Under the pieces are notes generated by a model. The model did not search any database. It was not told where the DNA came from and saw only the letters and a list, made by a program, of their open reading frames with translations. Made by a program: the position numbers and the translations under genes. A stretch of 64,000 bases of DNA from NCBI RefSeq assembly GCF_900101455.1, contig NZ_FMZJ01000008.1:1-64000 (forward strand). Reading direction: 5' to 3'. Shown here in pieces: positions 7,697-17,004 of this stretch. The stretch is from Sphingomonas sp. YR710 (GTDB taxonomy: Bacteria > Pseudomonadota > Alphaproteobacteria > Sphingomonadales > Sphingomonadaceae). How positions within the stretch are numbered: the stretch's first letter is position 1; each line of letters starts with the position of its first letter.

Positions 7697-8946
7697 GAAC
7701 CGAACTCCATGGCTGCCGCCGCGATCGCTGCGTAGATGGCGTCGAGATCGCTGTCGTCGATGCCATAAGGGGGCATGATATAGATGCAGTTACCCATCGG
7801 TCGCAGCAGCAGGCCGCGCGCGCGGAAGAACGCGCCGAGCGCTGGCCCGATGGTCGACAGGTAGCCACTGTCGCCGGCTATCATCTCCATCGCCGCGATC
7901 GTACCGATCTGCCGCCGGTTGACGATGGCGGGATGGTCAAGCGCGGCGAGCCGGTCCGCCTGGCGCCGGGCGAGATCGGCTACGCGATCGAGCACCGGCT
8001 CGTCGCGCCAGATCGCCAGATTGGCGTTGGCGGCGGCGCAAGCGATCGGATTGGCGGTGTAGCTCGACGAATGGAAGAACATCGCCGCGCGGTCCGTCGA
8101 ACGATGCGCATCGAAGATCGCCGGGGTCGCGAGTGTGACGGCGAGCGGCACGGCACCGCCGGTCAGGCCCTTCGACAGGCACATGATGTCCGGCACGATT
8201 CCGGCGGCTTCGCAGGCGAACAGCGTACCGGTGCGGCCCCAGCCTGTCATCACCTCGTCGGCGATGAACAGCACGCCGTGGCGTGTACAGATCCGCCGCA
8301 TTTCCGCGAGCGTCTGGGCAGAATAGATCTGCATGCCGCCTGCACCGAGGATCAGCGGTTCGACGATCAACGCCGCTGGAGCCTCGGTTCGGCATAAGCG
8401 CTCCAGTGCGTCGAGCGTCGTCTGTTCGGCGCCCGCGGCGGGGAAGGGCAGGGTGTCGACGTCGAACAGCAGCGGCTGATAGGCACGGTTATAGACCCCG
8501 CGCTCGCCCACCGACATCGCGCCGATCGTATCACCATGATAGCTGTGCGCCATCACGACGATGCGGTGTCGCGGTTCGCCGCGGTTGAGCCAATAGCCGA
8601 GCGCCATCTTGAGCGCGACTTCGACGCTGGTCGATCCGCTATCCGAGAAAAAGACGTGAGCGAGTGGTTCGGGCGCGATCGTGATCAGGTCGCGCGCCAG
8701 CGATTCGGCAGGTTCGTGCGTCCAGCCGGCGAAGATCAACTGATCGAGCTTTTCGGTCTGTGCCCGGATCGCGGCCATGATGCGCGGATGGCAATGGCCG
8801 TGGGTCGTCACCCACCAGGACGAAATCGCGTCGACGAAACGCCGGCCGTCGTCCGTGTAGATCGCCGCCCCTTCGGCATGGGTGACGAGCGGGATTTCCT
8901 CAGCCAGGCCATGCTGGGTGAACGGATGCCAGACGGGCGAGGTCAT
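7693..8946 (-). CDS. bioA: Adenosylmethionine-8-amino-7-oxononanoate aminotransferase
   Basis: Converts 8-amino-7-oxononanoate (KAPA) to 7,8-diaminononanoate with S-adenosylmethionine as amino donor and PLP as cofactor, the second step of biotin ring assembly. The 417-residue sequence shows [25 protein letters not shown], the PLP-pocket Tyr in [30 protein letters not shown] and the Schiff-base Lys in CLSKGLTGG. Length and motifs are typical of class III aminotransferases of the BioA clade. Start overlaps the bioD stop (8943-8946) and its stop overlaps a small membrane-protein gene, so four genes read as one unit. Confidence 0.96.
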   Translation of the reverse strand: MTSPVWHPFTQHGLAEEIPLVTHAEGAAIYTDDGRRFVDAISSWWVTTHGHCHPRIMAAIRAQTEKLDQLIFAGWTHEPAESLARDLITIAPEPLAHVFFSDSGSTSVEVALKMALGYWLNRGEPRHRIVVMAHSYHGDTIGAMSVGERGVYNRAYQPLLFDVDTLPFPAAGAEQTTLDALERLCRTEAPAALIVEPLILGAGGMQIYSAQTLAEMRRICTRHGVLFIADEVMTGWGRTGTLFACEAAGIVPDIMCLSKGLTGGAVPLAVTLATPAIFDAHRSTDRAAMFFHSSSYTANPIACAAANANLAIWRDEPVLDRVADLARRQADRLAALDHPAIVNRRQIGTIAAMEMIAGDSGYLSTIGPALGAFFRARGLLLRPMGNCIYIMPPYGIDDSDLDAIYAAIAAAAMEFGS

Positions 8947-9572
8947 GCGACGAAGTCCGCAAGGGTAAAGGCATCGGCAAAGGCCGTGCGTAAACTGTCC
9001 GCGTCGAGCGGGTCGAGATGTGGCAGCCGGCCCAGCCGCTTCACCCGCCCGATCGCGGCGATCGTAGCTTCGCTATTCTCATTCTCGTCGCCGACGAACG
9101 CGATACCGAGGATCGGAACGTTGCGTGCGCGCAACGCTTCGATCGCCAGCAGGCTGTGATTGATTGTGCCCAAAGTTGTCCGTGCGACGATCACCGTGTC
9201 AAAGCGCCAGCGCGCGAAGATGTCGGCATAGAGCAGGCCGCCGGATAGCGGCACAAGCGGCCCGCCGGCACCTTCGATGATCAACCGGCGCGGGCAATCG
9301 GGCGGATCGAACCGCATCGGATCGATTGCGATATTGTCGATCGCGGCCGCAAGGTGCGGTGAGGCGGGGGTTCTCAATCGGTAGGCTTCCGGCAGGATTT
9401 GTTCGGCGGGCAGCGCCGACAAAGCGGCAACGCGCTCGCTGTCGGTGGGGCCATCAAGCCCGGCCTGGACTGGTTTCCAATAGCAGCCGTCGAGCGCGCC
9501 GGCGAGGCCGGCCGAGAAGACGGTCTTGCCGACATCGGTGTCGGTGGCGGTGACGACGATCGCGTGGGTCAT
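8943..9572 (-). CDS. bioD: Dethiobiotin synthetase
   Basis: ATP-dependent carboxylation and ring closure of 7,8-diaminononanoate to dethiobiotin. The 209-residue protein has the P-loop variant [20 protein letters not shown] at the N-terminus, the substrate-site YWKPVQAG, the second nucleotide motif [11 protein letters not shown] and [16 protein letters not shown]. It is coupled by ATGA overlaps to bioF upstream (9569-9572) and bioA downstream (8943-8946). bioB and bioC are not in the window. Confidence 0.96.
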   Translation of the reverse strand: MTHAIVVTATDTDVGKTVFSAGLAGALDGCYWKPVQAGLDGPTDSERVAALSALPAEQILPEAYRLRTPASPHLAAAIDNIAIDPMRFDPPDCPRRLIIEGAGGPLVPLSGGLLYADIFARWRFDTVIVARTTLGTINHSLLAIEALRARNVPILGIAFVGDENENSEATIAAIGRVKRLGRLPHLDPLDADSLRTAFADAFTLADFVA

Positions 9573-10702
9573 GTCGCGGTGTGCGCTTCGGCGATCGCTT
9601 CGGCCAGCCCCAGGACGATATCTTCATCGACGTTCAGGGTCAGTGAGATCCGCAGCCGCGATGTTCCCGCAGGCACGGTCGGCGGACGGATGCCGCGGAC
9701 GTCATAGCCCCGCGCCTGGATTGCGCCCGCCACCCGCATCGTCCGTGCATCTTCGCCCAGAATGACGGGGATGATCTGCGAACCGCTGGGCGGCACATCG
9801 ATCCGATCGGCGAAGATTTGCGCGGACGCCGCGATCAGCGCATGCAACCGGTCACGCCGCTCGGGCTGGGTCGCGATCAGCCGCAGGCTGGCGCGGACGG
9901 CGGCGGCCATCAGCGGCGAAGGGGCCGTCGAGAAGATGAAGCCCCGCGCTTTGTTTACCAGGGTGCGGGCGAGAATATTCGGCAGACATACCAACGCCCC
10001 TTCGCAACCCAGTGCCTTGCCGCAGGTGCGCAGTGTCATGACATATTCGCGGCCGTCGAGCCCGTCGGCCAGCCCGCGACCACCGCGGCCGAACACACCG
10101 GTTGCATGCGCTTCGTCGATGATCAGAAAAGCCTCTTCGCGTTCCGCCAGCGCGACCAGATCGGTCAGCGGCGCGCGGTCGCCATCCATGCTGTAGAGGC
10201 TTTCGACCGCGATCCACACGCGGCCCCGCCCGCCCGCCGCCCGCCAGGTGCGGATGACATCGGCATAGCCATCGACATCATTGTGCGGCGCGCTGACGCA
10301 ACTGGCCTTGCCCAGCCGCATGCCTTCATGTGCGCTGGCATGAATCAATGCGTCATGAACGATCAGGTCGCGCGTCGCCGGCAAAGTGGAGAAGATCGCG
10401 CTATTGGCAGCAAAGCCTGTCGAGAACCACAAGGCAGCTTCGCTGCCGAAAAAGGCAGCCGCCTCGCTCTCCAGCGCCTCATGTTCAGGATCGTTACCGC
10501 GCAGCAGCCGCGAACCGCCCGCACCGATCGCCACGCCGCGCGCCAGCGCATCGGCCACGGCTGCGCGCAGTTCGGGCGCCTGTTTCAGGCCCAGATAGTC
10601 GTTTGATGCGAAATCATGGCCGGCCCGCGTGATCAGCGTCCGGGTGCGGGTGCGCCTGTCCAGGATGGAGAGCGCTTCGGCATGGGCGTCGAGGATCGAC
10701 AT
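9569..10702 (-). CDS. bioF: 8-amino-7-oxononanoate synthase
   Basis: PLP-dependent alpha-oxoamine synthase that condenses pimeloyl-ACP (or CoA) with alanine to give KAPA. The 377-residue form starts at ATG 10702 ([16 protein letters not shown]); an upstream in-frame extension to 10879 would overlap grpE and lacks family features. Conserved blocks are [20 protein letters not shown] in slightly altered form ([19 protein letters not shown]), [17 protein letters not shown] and the PLP Lys segment [14 protein letters not shown]. It is the first gene of bioF-bioD-bioA. The 163 bp shared with divergent grpE must hold both promoters; I see no BioR-type TTATnnATAA operator there. Confidence 0.95.
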   Translation of the reverse strand: MSILDAHAEALSILDRRTRTRTLITRAGHDFASNDYLGLKQAPELRAAVADALARGVAIGAGGSRLLRGNDPEHEALESEAAAFFGSEAALWFSTGFAANSAIFSTLPATRDLIVHDALIHASAHEGMRLGKASCVSAPHNDVDGYADVIRTWRAAGGRGRVWIAVESLYSMDGDRAPLTDLVALAEREEAFLIIDEAHATGVFGRGGRGLADGLDGREYVMTLRTCGKALGCEGALVCLPNILARTLVNKARGFIFSTAPSPLMAAAVRASLRLIATQPERRDRLHALIAASAQIFADRIDVPPSGSQIIPVILGEDARTMRVAGAIQARGYDVRGIRPPTVPAGTSRLRISLTLNVDEDIVLGLAEAIAEAHTAT

Positions 10703-10865
10703 GGCGAGAGCCCCTAGCGGCTGATGGGGATGATCGCGAGTCTTAAGCGATGTCATCACAGCTGACCGAGGCTTTTTGCGTTGCCCCCTGTTCTGACCGG
10801 ATCGTTTCACTATATCAGCCCCGATCGAACGCGTGGGCAGTCCACCAACCATAGCGGAACAAGGC

Positions 10866-11408
10866 ATGAGCGAAGACAAGACGACCGAAGCTGATATCGA
10901 AATTCAGGGTGGCGAAGATGCAGGCGAAAGCCCGTTTGCGCGGCTCGAAGCCGAATTGGAGAAGCTTCGCAACGAAGTGCTCTATGCGCAGGCCGAAACC
11001 CAGAATGTCCGCCGGCGGCTCGAGAAGGAAAAGACTGACGCCTCGGCGTATGCGGCGACCAATTTCGCGCGCGATATCCTGTCCGTCGCGGACAATCTTT
11101 CGCGCGCACTCGCGGCGATGCCGGCCGATCTGCGCGAGGATGAGCGGCTGAAGGCGCTGCTGACCGGTATCGAGATGACCGGCAAGGAACTGGACAGCGT
11201 GTTCCAGCGCAACGGCATCAAGAAGATCGAGGCGGTCGGGCAGAAGCTCGATCCGAATCGGCATCAGGCGATGATCGAGCTTCCGCATGACACGGCCGAG
11301 CCCGGCACGGTCATTCAGGAGATGCAGGCGGGCTATATGATCAAGGATCGGCTGTTGCGGCCGGCGTTGGTTGGCGTGGCCAAAACCCCGCCCGCGAAGG
11401 AAGACTGA
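10866..11408 (+). CDS. grpE: Nucleotide exchange factor GrpE
   Basis: Co-chaperone that releases ADP from DnaK. The 180-residue protein has the long N-terminal coiled coil (ARLEAELEKLRNEVLYAQAE, TQNVRRRLEKEK) and the C-terminal beta domain with FQRNGIKKIEAVGQKLDPNR HQAM and the family end motif GYMIKDRLLRPALVGV. The ATG at 10866 is preferred to an in-frame ATG at 10833, which adds residues lacking similarity. hrcA, often upstream, is absent here: the gene is divergent from bioF and is followed at 7 bp by a convergent kinase gene, so it is probably a single-gene heat-shock unit. No convincing sigma-32 promoter could be fixed. Confidence 0.96.
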   Translation: MSEDKTTEADIEIQGGEDAGESPFARLEAELEKLRNEVLYAQAETQNVRRRLEKEKTDASAYAATNFARDILSVADNLSRALAAMPADLREDERLKALLTGIEMTGKELDSVFQRNGIKKIEAVGQKLDPNRHQAMIELPHDTAEPGTVIQEMQAGYMIKDRLLRPALVGVAKTPPAKED

Positions 11409-11415
11409 AGGGGGG

Positions 11416-12417
11416 CTATCCCCGCTTCTTAGCCGCCGCCAGCGTCAGCGTGCAGCAGGTACCATCCTGCTGCACGATTTCTGCGTCGGCATAGATCGAT
11501 CGTGCGAGCATCACCGTCAGGTTGGCGCCACGACCTTTGACGTCGGGACGGATCATGCCCGCGCCATCGTCCGTCACCGTGATCGAGATCGTACCCCCGA
11601 CTTCGGTTACCGAAACGGTGATCCGCCCGATATTATCCGGGAAGGCGTGCTTGGCGGCGTTGGTGATCCATTCGTTGACGATCAGCCCGATCGTGACGGC
11701 AATCTCCGCGGATGTCAGGATCGTATCACTCGAAAAGGCCAGTTCGATCGTCGATGGCAACATGCCTTCCCGCAGTTGATTGCAGATTTCACGAAGGTGC
11801 TCGTGCAGCAGCACACTCGACAACGTTGCGCTGTGCAGCGCCAAGTTCTTGTAGGTGCTGGCGATCGACATCAGTCGTGACGCAGCGAGACGAAGTTCCT
11901 CGGCGGCGCCGCCATTCTCAGTCGTTCCAGCCTGCGACATCAGCAGTGACGCCGCGACCTGGAAATTATTCTTGGTGCGGTGATCGATCTCTTTCAACGC
12001 CAGTGACAATATCTCTACCCGGTGCTGGCTTTCCGCACGCAATTTGATCGACGACGTGCGGTAAGCCGAAATCGCCCAGACCGCGACAAGTTGCGCTATC
12101 GTCGTCAGCACGAGGCTGACGGCGTCTCCTGGCGTACGCATGAGGAAGCTGTGTTGCGGCGGCAGGACGAAGTACCAGACGAGCAACTGGCATCCGATCG
12201 TCGCCAATATTCCGGCGCGCGCCCCAGCCAGCAGCCCCGCCGCGATGATCGCAGGGAACGTCAGCGCAAAGGGTACCGCGCCTGTTACAAAAAGGTCGAT
12301 AACCGATCGCGCGCAGATCGACAGTCCCATCGCCGCCAGCGCAACCACCACGTCACGGGCAAGCGGGGGCCATGCGCCGGTGATCCGTCTGAATTCCCTG
12401 AACCCGTCGATTGGCAT
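11416..12417 (-). CDS. Membrane sensor histidine kinase, DUF4118 plus HisKA_2 type
   Basis: A 333-residue kinase. Residues 20-120 hold about four membrane helices with the DUF4118/KdpD-like LTFPAIIAAGLLAGARAG and QLLVWYFVLPP segments. The dimerisation box KEIDHRTKNNFQVAASLLMS, with its phospho-acceptor His, is HisKA_2 style, and the HATPase domain has IGLIVNEWITNAAKHAF, DDGAGM and a shortened G2 region (GRGANLTVMLARSI). I use the ATG at 12417, which has AGGGGG at good spacing; ATG at 12423 abuts that box. It is divergent from the STAS gene, so it may provide input to the neighbouring partner-switching genes. HisKA_2 kinases in this group commonly feed the general stress response. Confidence 0.88.
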   Translation of the reverse strand: MPIDGFREFRRITGAWPPLARDVVVALAAMGLSICARSVIDLFVTGAVPFALTFPAIIAAGLLAGARAGILATIGCQLLVWYFVLPPQHSFLMRTPGDAVSLVLTTIAQLVAVWAISAYRTSSIKLRAESQHRVEILSLALKEIDHRTKNNFQVAASLLMSQAGTTENGGAAEELRLAASRLMSIASTYKNLALHSATLSSVLLHEHLREICNQLREGMLPSTIELAFSSDTILTSAEIAVTIGLIVNEWITNAAKHAFPDNIGRITVSVTEVGGTISITVTDDGAGMIRPDVKGRGANLTVMLARSIYADAEIVQQDGTCCTLTLAAAKKRG

Positions 12418-12579
12418 CGACATCCCCCCTTGGGTGCGAAGATGGCGTCCCGCGGTGCAAAATCAATCCCGCTTCATGTGGTGGGGCTCGTGTCGGCGGA
12501 TACAAACGAAGTCGGGGAATCCGCGTTTCCTCCGTGTGCGTTCGATGCTAGCCTTCCCAAAACAGCGAGGGGTGGCGGC

Positions 12580-12915
12580 ATGGACTGGTCGGAGGAGGTG
12601 CGCAGTGGCGCGATCATCGTGAATCCACGCGGTCGGGTGGATGAAGCGACGGCGGCCTTTTTCGGTGCCCAGTTGGAAGACGGGGCCGGTCGGGCGGCAG
12701 ATTGCGATTCGAAGACGCTTGTGATCAATTTCGCGGGGCTCGATTATATGTCGTCGCGTGGATTGCGGGCGCTGACGCTTGCCAAGCGCAAGGCGGATGG
12801 TCACGGTGTGACCATCATATTGGCGGCGCCCAACAAGATCCTCAGCGAAATCCTGGCGATCAGCCGTTATGACAAATTGTTCAAGATTGCGGCAACGGTG
12901 GAAGGCGCTTTGTAA
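12580..12915 (+). CDS. STAS domain anti-sigma factor antagonist (RsbV-like)
   Basis: A 111-residue single-domain STAS protein. Pattern: VNPRGRVDEATAAFF at the first strand/helix, LVINFAGLDYMSSRGLRAL around the phosphorylatable Ser, and GVTIILAAPNKILSEILAIS before the last helix. In partner switching the dephosphorylated form binds an RsbW-type kinase; here an RsbW-like protein (17005-17436) and a SpoIIE phosphatase (13880-15937) lie in the same cluster. The ATG at 12580 has a GAGGGG box upstream. The preceding in-frame extension covers antisense of the kinase and was not used. It is 27 bp before the MBL gene, so probably in one operon. Confidence 0.9.
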   Translation: MDWSEEVRSGAIIVNPRGRVDEATAAFFGAQLEDGAGRAADCDSKTLVINFAGLDYMSSRGLRALTLAKRKADGHGVTIILAAPNKILSEILAISRYDKLFKIAATVEGAL

Positions 12916-12942
12916 AACCATCGACCGGGGGGAGACTGCGGC

Positions 12943-13905
12943 ATGCTGGTGCGGTTTTGGGGAACACGCGGATCCTTGCCGGTAGCGCAAAAGCCGGATG
13001 CCATCCGGCGCAAGCTCGTTCGCGCGCTCGTCGCCGCAGGCGGACGCCATTTCGCCGATGAGCAAGACGCTGGCACGTTCGTCGATCAGGAACTCGATTT
13101 CGCGACCAACGGCACTTATGGCGGCGCCACGACCTGCATCGAGATCGAGGCCGGCGATGGCGATTTCATCATCTGCGATATGGGTAGCGGTCTGCGCGAG
13201 TTCGGGATCAGCGCTCTGGCGCGCTGTGCGAAGGGCCATCCCCGCAGCTATCATGTCTTCATGTCCCATCTGCATTGGGATCATATCATGGGTTTCCCGT
13301 TCTTCGCGCCGACCTTCGACCCGGCTGCCCGTATCGTCATCCATTCGGGCCATGCCGATGCCGAGCAGGCGCTGCGACGCCAGCAGGAGGAGATTTCCTT
13401 CCCCGTCCCGTTCGATTGGTTCCGCGCTAAGATCGAGTTCGTCACACTGATGCCCGGCACGACCTACGATATTGCCGGCCTGCAGGTGGACGTGATGGAG
13501 CAACATCATTCGCACTGCAGCTTCGGTTACCGGTTCACCGACGGTGCCGGCAAGACAGTGATCTTCAGCACCGACAGCGAGCACAAGATCGAGAAGATGG
13601 AGGGCGAGGCCGATGTCGCGCACTTCTTCCGCGATGCCGATCTGGTGATCTGCGATACGATGTATTCGCTCGCGGACAGCGTATCGATGAAGGAAGATTG
13701 GGGGCATTCGAGCAACATCGTGGCGATCGACATCTGTCACGAAGCGACAGCTCGACGGCTGGCGTTGTTTCACCACGAACCGATTTACAGTGACGAAGAT
13801 ATGTTGCGCATGCACCGCGAGAGCATCCGTTACGAGGAATTGACCCGGCGCGAGCATCCACTCGAAGTGCTCTGCGCATATGACGGGCTCGAAGTCCGTC
13901 TCTGA
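12943..13905 (+). CDS. MBL-fold metallohydrolase
   Basis: A 320-residue metallo-beta-lactamase-fold hydrolase. It starts VRFWGTRGSLPVAQKP, a signature of the phosphodiesterase/RNase Z-like branch, includes GGATTCIEIEAGD and the zinc motif SHLHWDHIMGFPFF, and then HHSHCSFGYRF, FSTDSEH and the late LFHHEP. No signal peptide. Position between the STAS antagonist and the CHASE2-SpoIIE gene, with a 26-bp overlap with the latter, indicates co-expression; it may process a cyclic nucleotide or other phosphodiester in the same signalling route, but the substrate is unknown. Confidence 0.9.
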   Translation: MLVRFWGTRGSLPVAQKPDAIRRKLVRALVAAGGRHFADEQDAGTFVDQELDFATNGTYGGATTCIEIEAGDGDFIICDMGSGLREFGISALARCAKGHPRSYHVFMSHLHWDHIMGFPFFAPTFDPAARIVIHSGHADAEQALRRQQEEISFPVPFDWFRAKIEFVTLMPGTTYDIAGLQVDVMEQHHSHCSFGYRFTDGAGKTVIFSTDSEHKIEKMEGEADVAHFFRDADLVICDTMYSLADSVSMKEDWGHSSNIVAIDICHEATARRLALFHHEPIYSDEDMLRMHRESIRYEELTRREHPLEVLCAYDGLEVRL

Positions 13906-15937
13906 CAGCGGCCACGCCCTCCGTAGGGTGAGGGTGGCCGGCATCGCCGCGGCGCTGGCCGGCGTGCTTTTGAGCTTGGCCGTCGGGGATCGCGTCGGGC
14001 GCGCGCTGTTCGACGGCTGGCAGCGCATCAGCCCGCGCGATATGTCGCGCAGCAATGTGCGGGTGGTCGCGATCGATGCCGAGAGCCTGGCGGCCCTCGG
14101 CGCTTGGCCATGGCCGCGCTACGATCTCGCCCGGCTGGCCGAGGTGATTGCTGCGCAGCACCCCAAGGCGATCGGCTTCGACATGTTGTTTCCCGAACCC
14201 GATCGGGTTCGGCCCGACCTGTTCGCGAACCTCTATCCCGAACTGAGCCCGGCCGCCGTTGCCGAGCTTCGCCGGCTTGAACCCAGCGATCGACTGTTCG
14301 GCCGCGTGATCGGCGGGGCGCCGGTGATTCTCGGTCGGCTCGGCGTCGATCATGATGGCGCCAATCCCGAATCGCTGGTCGTTGATGCCGATGTGCGCGG
14401 GCCATTGCCGCGCGATTTGCCCGTGCGCTCACAGGCCTTGATCAACATTCCCGAGCTGGAGCCGGTCGCGCTGGGCCACGGCCTGTTGAACGGCCCGCCG
14501 GACACGGATGGGATCGTCAGGCGTGTGCCGTTGCTCGCGAGAGTCGGCACGCGGCCGATGTCGGGGCTCGCGCTAGAAATGGCGCGGGCGAGTCTCGGGT
14601 TTGACAGTCTGACGAGCGGCGATCATCACCTGATGCTCGGGGATCGCGCCATCCCGATCGACGAACAGGGACGGATGACCTTGCGGTTCGGGATCGTGCC
14701 GCCCAACCACGTCATTTCTGCGGCCGATGTGCTGCGCCGCCATTTCCGGGCGGACAGCTTCACCGGCAAGGTCGTGCTGATCGGCCAAATGTCCGAAGGC
14801 AGTGTGGATATCGTCGCGACCCCCCTTGCCGCCGAAGGCTTTGGCACATTGGTGCAGGCGCAGGCGATCGATGCGATCCTGCGCGGTGGCTGGCTGGCTC
14901 GCCCGGCATGGGTGCCGTGGATCGAATGGGGCGAGGCGACTTTGCTCGCAGCACTGGTGTTGTTCTTCGTGCCGCGCGCGCGCCGAGGGCGATTGGCGGT
15001 GCCACTGCTCGCCGGGCTGGCGGTGCTGCTGTCGTCATGGATCGTTTTTGACCGGTTCGACCTGCTCGTCGATCCTGCGCGATCGCTGGTCGTCGGCGTC
15101 GCCGCGCTGGCCGGTGTCGTAGCGGCCCTGTTCTTCGAGGCGCGTCGCGAACGCGAGCGGCTTCGCGACACACTGGTGCGCGAACGCATTGCGGCGGCCG
15201 CGACCGAGGGCGAGTTGCAGGCTGCGCGCACGATCCAGCTCGGTATGCTGCCCAGCCGCGCCGGTCTCGCCGATATCGATCCGCGTATCGATATCGATGC
15301 CCTGCTCGAACCCGCCAAATCGGTGGGCGGCGATTTCTTCGATGTCCTGCGGCTCGACGCCGATCGGATCGCGTTCCTGATCGCCGACGTGACGGGCAAG
15401 GGTGTGCCGGCCGCGTTGTTTATGGCGCTGTCTAAGGCCCTGGCAAAGAGCGTGATGCTCCGCGAGTCCGCCGATCTCGCCGCCGCCGCTGCGATGCTCA
15501 ATGAAGAGGTGTCGCGCGACAATCTCGACTCGATGGGTGTGACGATGCTCATCGGTGAGATCGATCTCGGCACCGGTGCCGTCACGATGGTGAATGCGGG
15601 CCATGAAAATCCGCTGTTGGTGCATGAGGGGACTGTCCGGCCCCATCCGATGGAGGGAGGACCGCCTTTCTGTATCGTCGATTATCCCTGGCCCGCCGAG
15701 CCGCTGATGCTTGCACCGGGAGAGACGCTGATCCTGATCACCGACGGCGTGACCGAGGCACAGAATGGCCATGGCGCGCTGTTCGGCAATGACCGGACTT
15801 TGGCAGCCGTGGAGGCGCCACAGGGCGCCACAGCCTCGGCAATCGTCGAGGGCATGCGCGCGTGCGTGAGGGCATTCGAGGCGGGGGCGGAAGCCAGCGA
15901 CGATCTTACGATCATGGCAATCCGCTACGTCGGTTGA
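13880..15937 (+). CDS. CHASE2 sensor fused to SpoIIE/PP2C phosphatase (RsbU-like)
   Basis: A 685-residue transmembrane phosphatase. One N-terminal helix (about 17-38) is followed by a periplasmic CHASE2 domain (about 45-330; VRVVAIDAESLAALGAWPWP, IGFDMLFPEPD, FTGKVVLIGQ), three membrane helices (about 350-430), a short coiled linker (EARRERERLRDTL) and a SpoIIE domain. The phosphatase metal ligands are visible in GGDFFDVL, LIADVTGKGVPAALFMAL, NAGHENPLL, LITDGVTEA and SDDLTIMAIRY. It should sense an envelope signal and dephosphorylate the STAS protein encoded upstream. It overlaps the MBL gene by 26 bp and is convergent with the OmpA-like gene. CHASE2 is more often linked to cyclases or kinases. 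Confidence 0.92.
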   Translation: MTGSKSVSDSGHALRRVRVAGIAAALAGVLLSLAVGDRVGRALFDGWQRISPRDMSRSNVRVVAIDAESLAALGAWPWPRYDLARLAEVIAAQHPKAIGFDMLFPEPDRVRPDLFANLYPELSPAAVAELRRLEPSDRLFGRVIGGAPVILGRLGVDHDGANPESLVVDADVRGPLPRDLPVRSQALINIPELEPVALGHGLLNGPPDTDGIVRRVPLLARVGTRPMSGLALEMARASLGFDSLTSGDHHLMLGDRAIPIDEQGRMTLRFGIVPPNHVISAADVLRRHFRADSFTGKVVLIGQMSEGSVDIVATPLAAEGFGTLVQAQAIDAILRGGWLARPAWVPWIEWGEATLLAALVLFFVPRARRGRLAVPLLAGLAVLLSSWIVFDRFDLLVDPARSLVVGVAALAGVVAALFFEARRERERLRDTLVRERIAAAATEGELQAARTIQLGMLPSRAGLADIDPRIDIDALLEPAKSVGGDFFDVLRLDADRIAFLIADVTGKGVPAALFMALSKALAKSVMLRESADLAAAAAMLNEEVSRDNLDSMGVTMLIGEIDLGTGAVTMVNAGHENPLLVHEGTVRPHPMEGGPPFCIVDYPWPAEPLMLAPGETLILITDGVTEAQNGHGALFGNDRTLAAVEAPQGATASAIVEGMRACVRAFEAGAEASDDLTIMAIRYVG

Positions 15938-15941
15938 AAGG

Positions 15942-16535
15942 CTACCGAACGATTACCTCGACCCGCCGGTTCGCGGCGCTCGCGACATTGTCCGCTGTCG
16001 GCTCGCGCAATTCGCGTTCACCGCGGCCGACTGCTGTCATCAGCGCCGGTTCGATCCCCTGCTGTGCCAGCACCCCGACGATCTCGACAGCTCGACGCTT
16101 GGAAAGCATGTCATTGTCTTCGGCACTGCCAACGGTATCGGTATGCCCGGTCACCTGCACCTCGGCGCCGGGCCGCAATGCAACTTCGTTACGCAATGCG
16201 GCCAGCATCGGCAGCGATTCGGGCGTGAGTTGTGTCGTGCCCTCGGCAAAATAGAGGATGAACCGTGCGGGCGGGGCCGGCAGGCTGGCCAGCAACGCCC
16301 TTTCCGCCGGCGTGAGGCGGGCCGGATCTATGATCTCGCTCGCAGGATGGGGCCGCCCGAGTCTCGTTCGGCTGTTGACCTTGTCGACTATCGTCTCCCC
16401 GGCTGTGCCGTGGCTCTCGATGATGGCGACCGCGCCTTGGCCATCATGCTCGCTGGGCAGCAGCACGAGCTGCGGACTCGCGCAGCCCGTAAGCAGCGTG
16501 CAGATCAGGGTTGGTATGTGGCGCACGTTCATCAC
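15942..16535 (-). CDS. OmpA-family outer membrane lipoprotein
   Basis: A 197-residue lipoprotein. The lipobox LLTGC puts the acylated Cys at residue 18. The C-terminal OmpA domain (about 90-197) has ILYFAEGTTQLTPESLPML, VTGHTDTVGSAEDNDMLSKR and NRRVEVIVR, with the peptidoglycan-binding Asp and Arg retained. It is the second gene after a FecR-domain protein, linked by ATGA (16532-16535), and ends 4 bp from the convergent phosphatase gene. It probably anchors or senses peptidoglycan within the same envelope-sensing cluster. Confidence 0.9.
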   Translation of the reverse strand: MMNVRHIPTLICTLLTGCASPQLVLLPSEHDGQGAVAIIESHGTAGETIVDKVNSRTRLGRPHPASEIIDPARLTPAERALLASLPAPPARFILYFAEGTTQLTPESLPMLAALRNEVALRPGAEVQVTGHTDTVGSAEDNDMLSKRRAVEIVGVLAQQGIEPALMTAVGRGERELREPTADNVASAANRRVEVIVR

Positions 16536-16960
16536 GGCACCTCCACGATGAAGCGCGTGCCGCGGACACCCAGCAGCGAGGTGGGGGTGCGAACCTTCAT
16601 GGCATCGCGCGCAGAATGCGCGATCTGGCCCGACACGACCGCGAGCGAACCGCGATTGACCTGGGTGACGAAGCTGCCCATTTGCGTCGTACGATCAAAA
16701 TCGAACTGGCTGACCGCGATCCGGCTGTTCGGGCCGACCGCGAAGCGGGTATTGTCGATAAAGGTCAGGCTGATCTGCCCATCCTTGCCCGTCACCAGCG
16801 TATCACCGGCGAGCAATTGCAGCCCGGGTGCCGGCTGAAGCTTGGTGGCGCCCCGTTCAACCGAAACCGTCCCCACGGAGCGCTTGATTCGCCCGATCTC
16901 CGCCCAGGCCGGCTGTACTGCCGCCAGCATGTAGAGCGCCAGCATTGCCTTGCGCATCAT
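16532..16960 (-). CDS. Periplasmic FecR-domain protein
   Basis: A 142-residue secreted protein: cleavable signal peptide (MRKAMLALYMLAAVQPAWA) and one FecR beta domain (IGRIKRSVGTVSVERGATKL, GDTLVTGKDGQISLTFIDNT, FAVGPNSRIAVSQ, SLLGVRGTRFIVEVP). It lacks the N-terminal sigma-binding part and transmembrane helix of anti-sigma FecR proteins, so it belongs to the free-standing periplasmic type often encoded beside CHASE2 proteins. ATG 16960 is chosen because AGGGGG lies 9 bp upstream; an ATG at 16969 abuts this box. It is coupled to the OmpA gene and divergent, by 44 bp, from the RsbW-like gene. Confidence 0.87.
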   Translation of the reverse strand: MMRKAMLALYMLAAVQPAWAEIGRIKRSVGTVSVERGATKLQPAPGLQLLAGDTLVTGKDGQISLTFIDNTRFAVGPNSRIAVSQFDFDRTTQMGSFVTQVNRGSLAVVSGQIAHSARDAMKVRTPTSLLGVRGTRFIVEVP

Positions 16961-17004
16961 CGTCAGCATCCCCCTGTTTGCCGATCCGTGGCATAGCCTA
17001 GTCC

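Noticed and set aside
10703-10865. BioR operator or sigma-32 promoter between bioF and grpE
   Set aside because: No TTATnnATAA-like box, and the candidate -35 and -10 elements have the wrong spacing.
12022-12579. N-terminal extension of the STAS gene
   Set aside because: Antisense to the histidine kinase, lacks domain sense; ATG 12580 has a good ribosome site.
12424-12579. Possible EcfG-type promoter (ggaat ... cgtt)
   Set aside because: Spacing is 18 bp and the -35 is GGAAT rather than GGAAC; too weak to support.
12463-14055. Long 530-codon minus-strand frame
   Set aside because: Antisense to the STAS and MBL genes, no family motif; typical GC-rich shadow.
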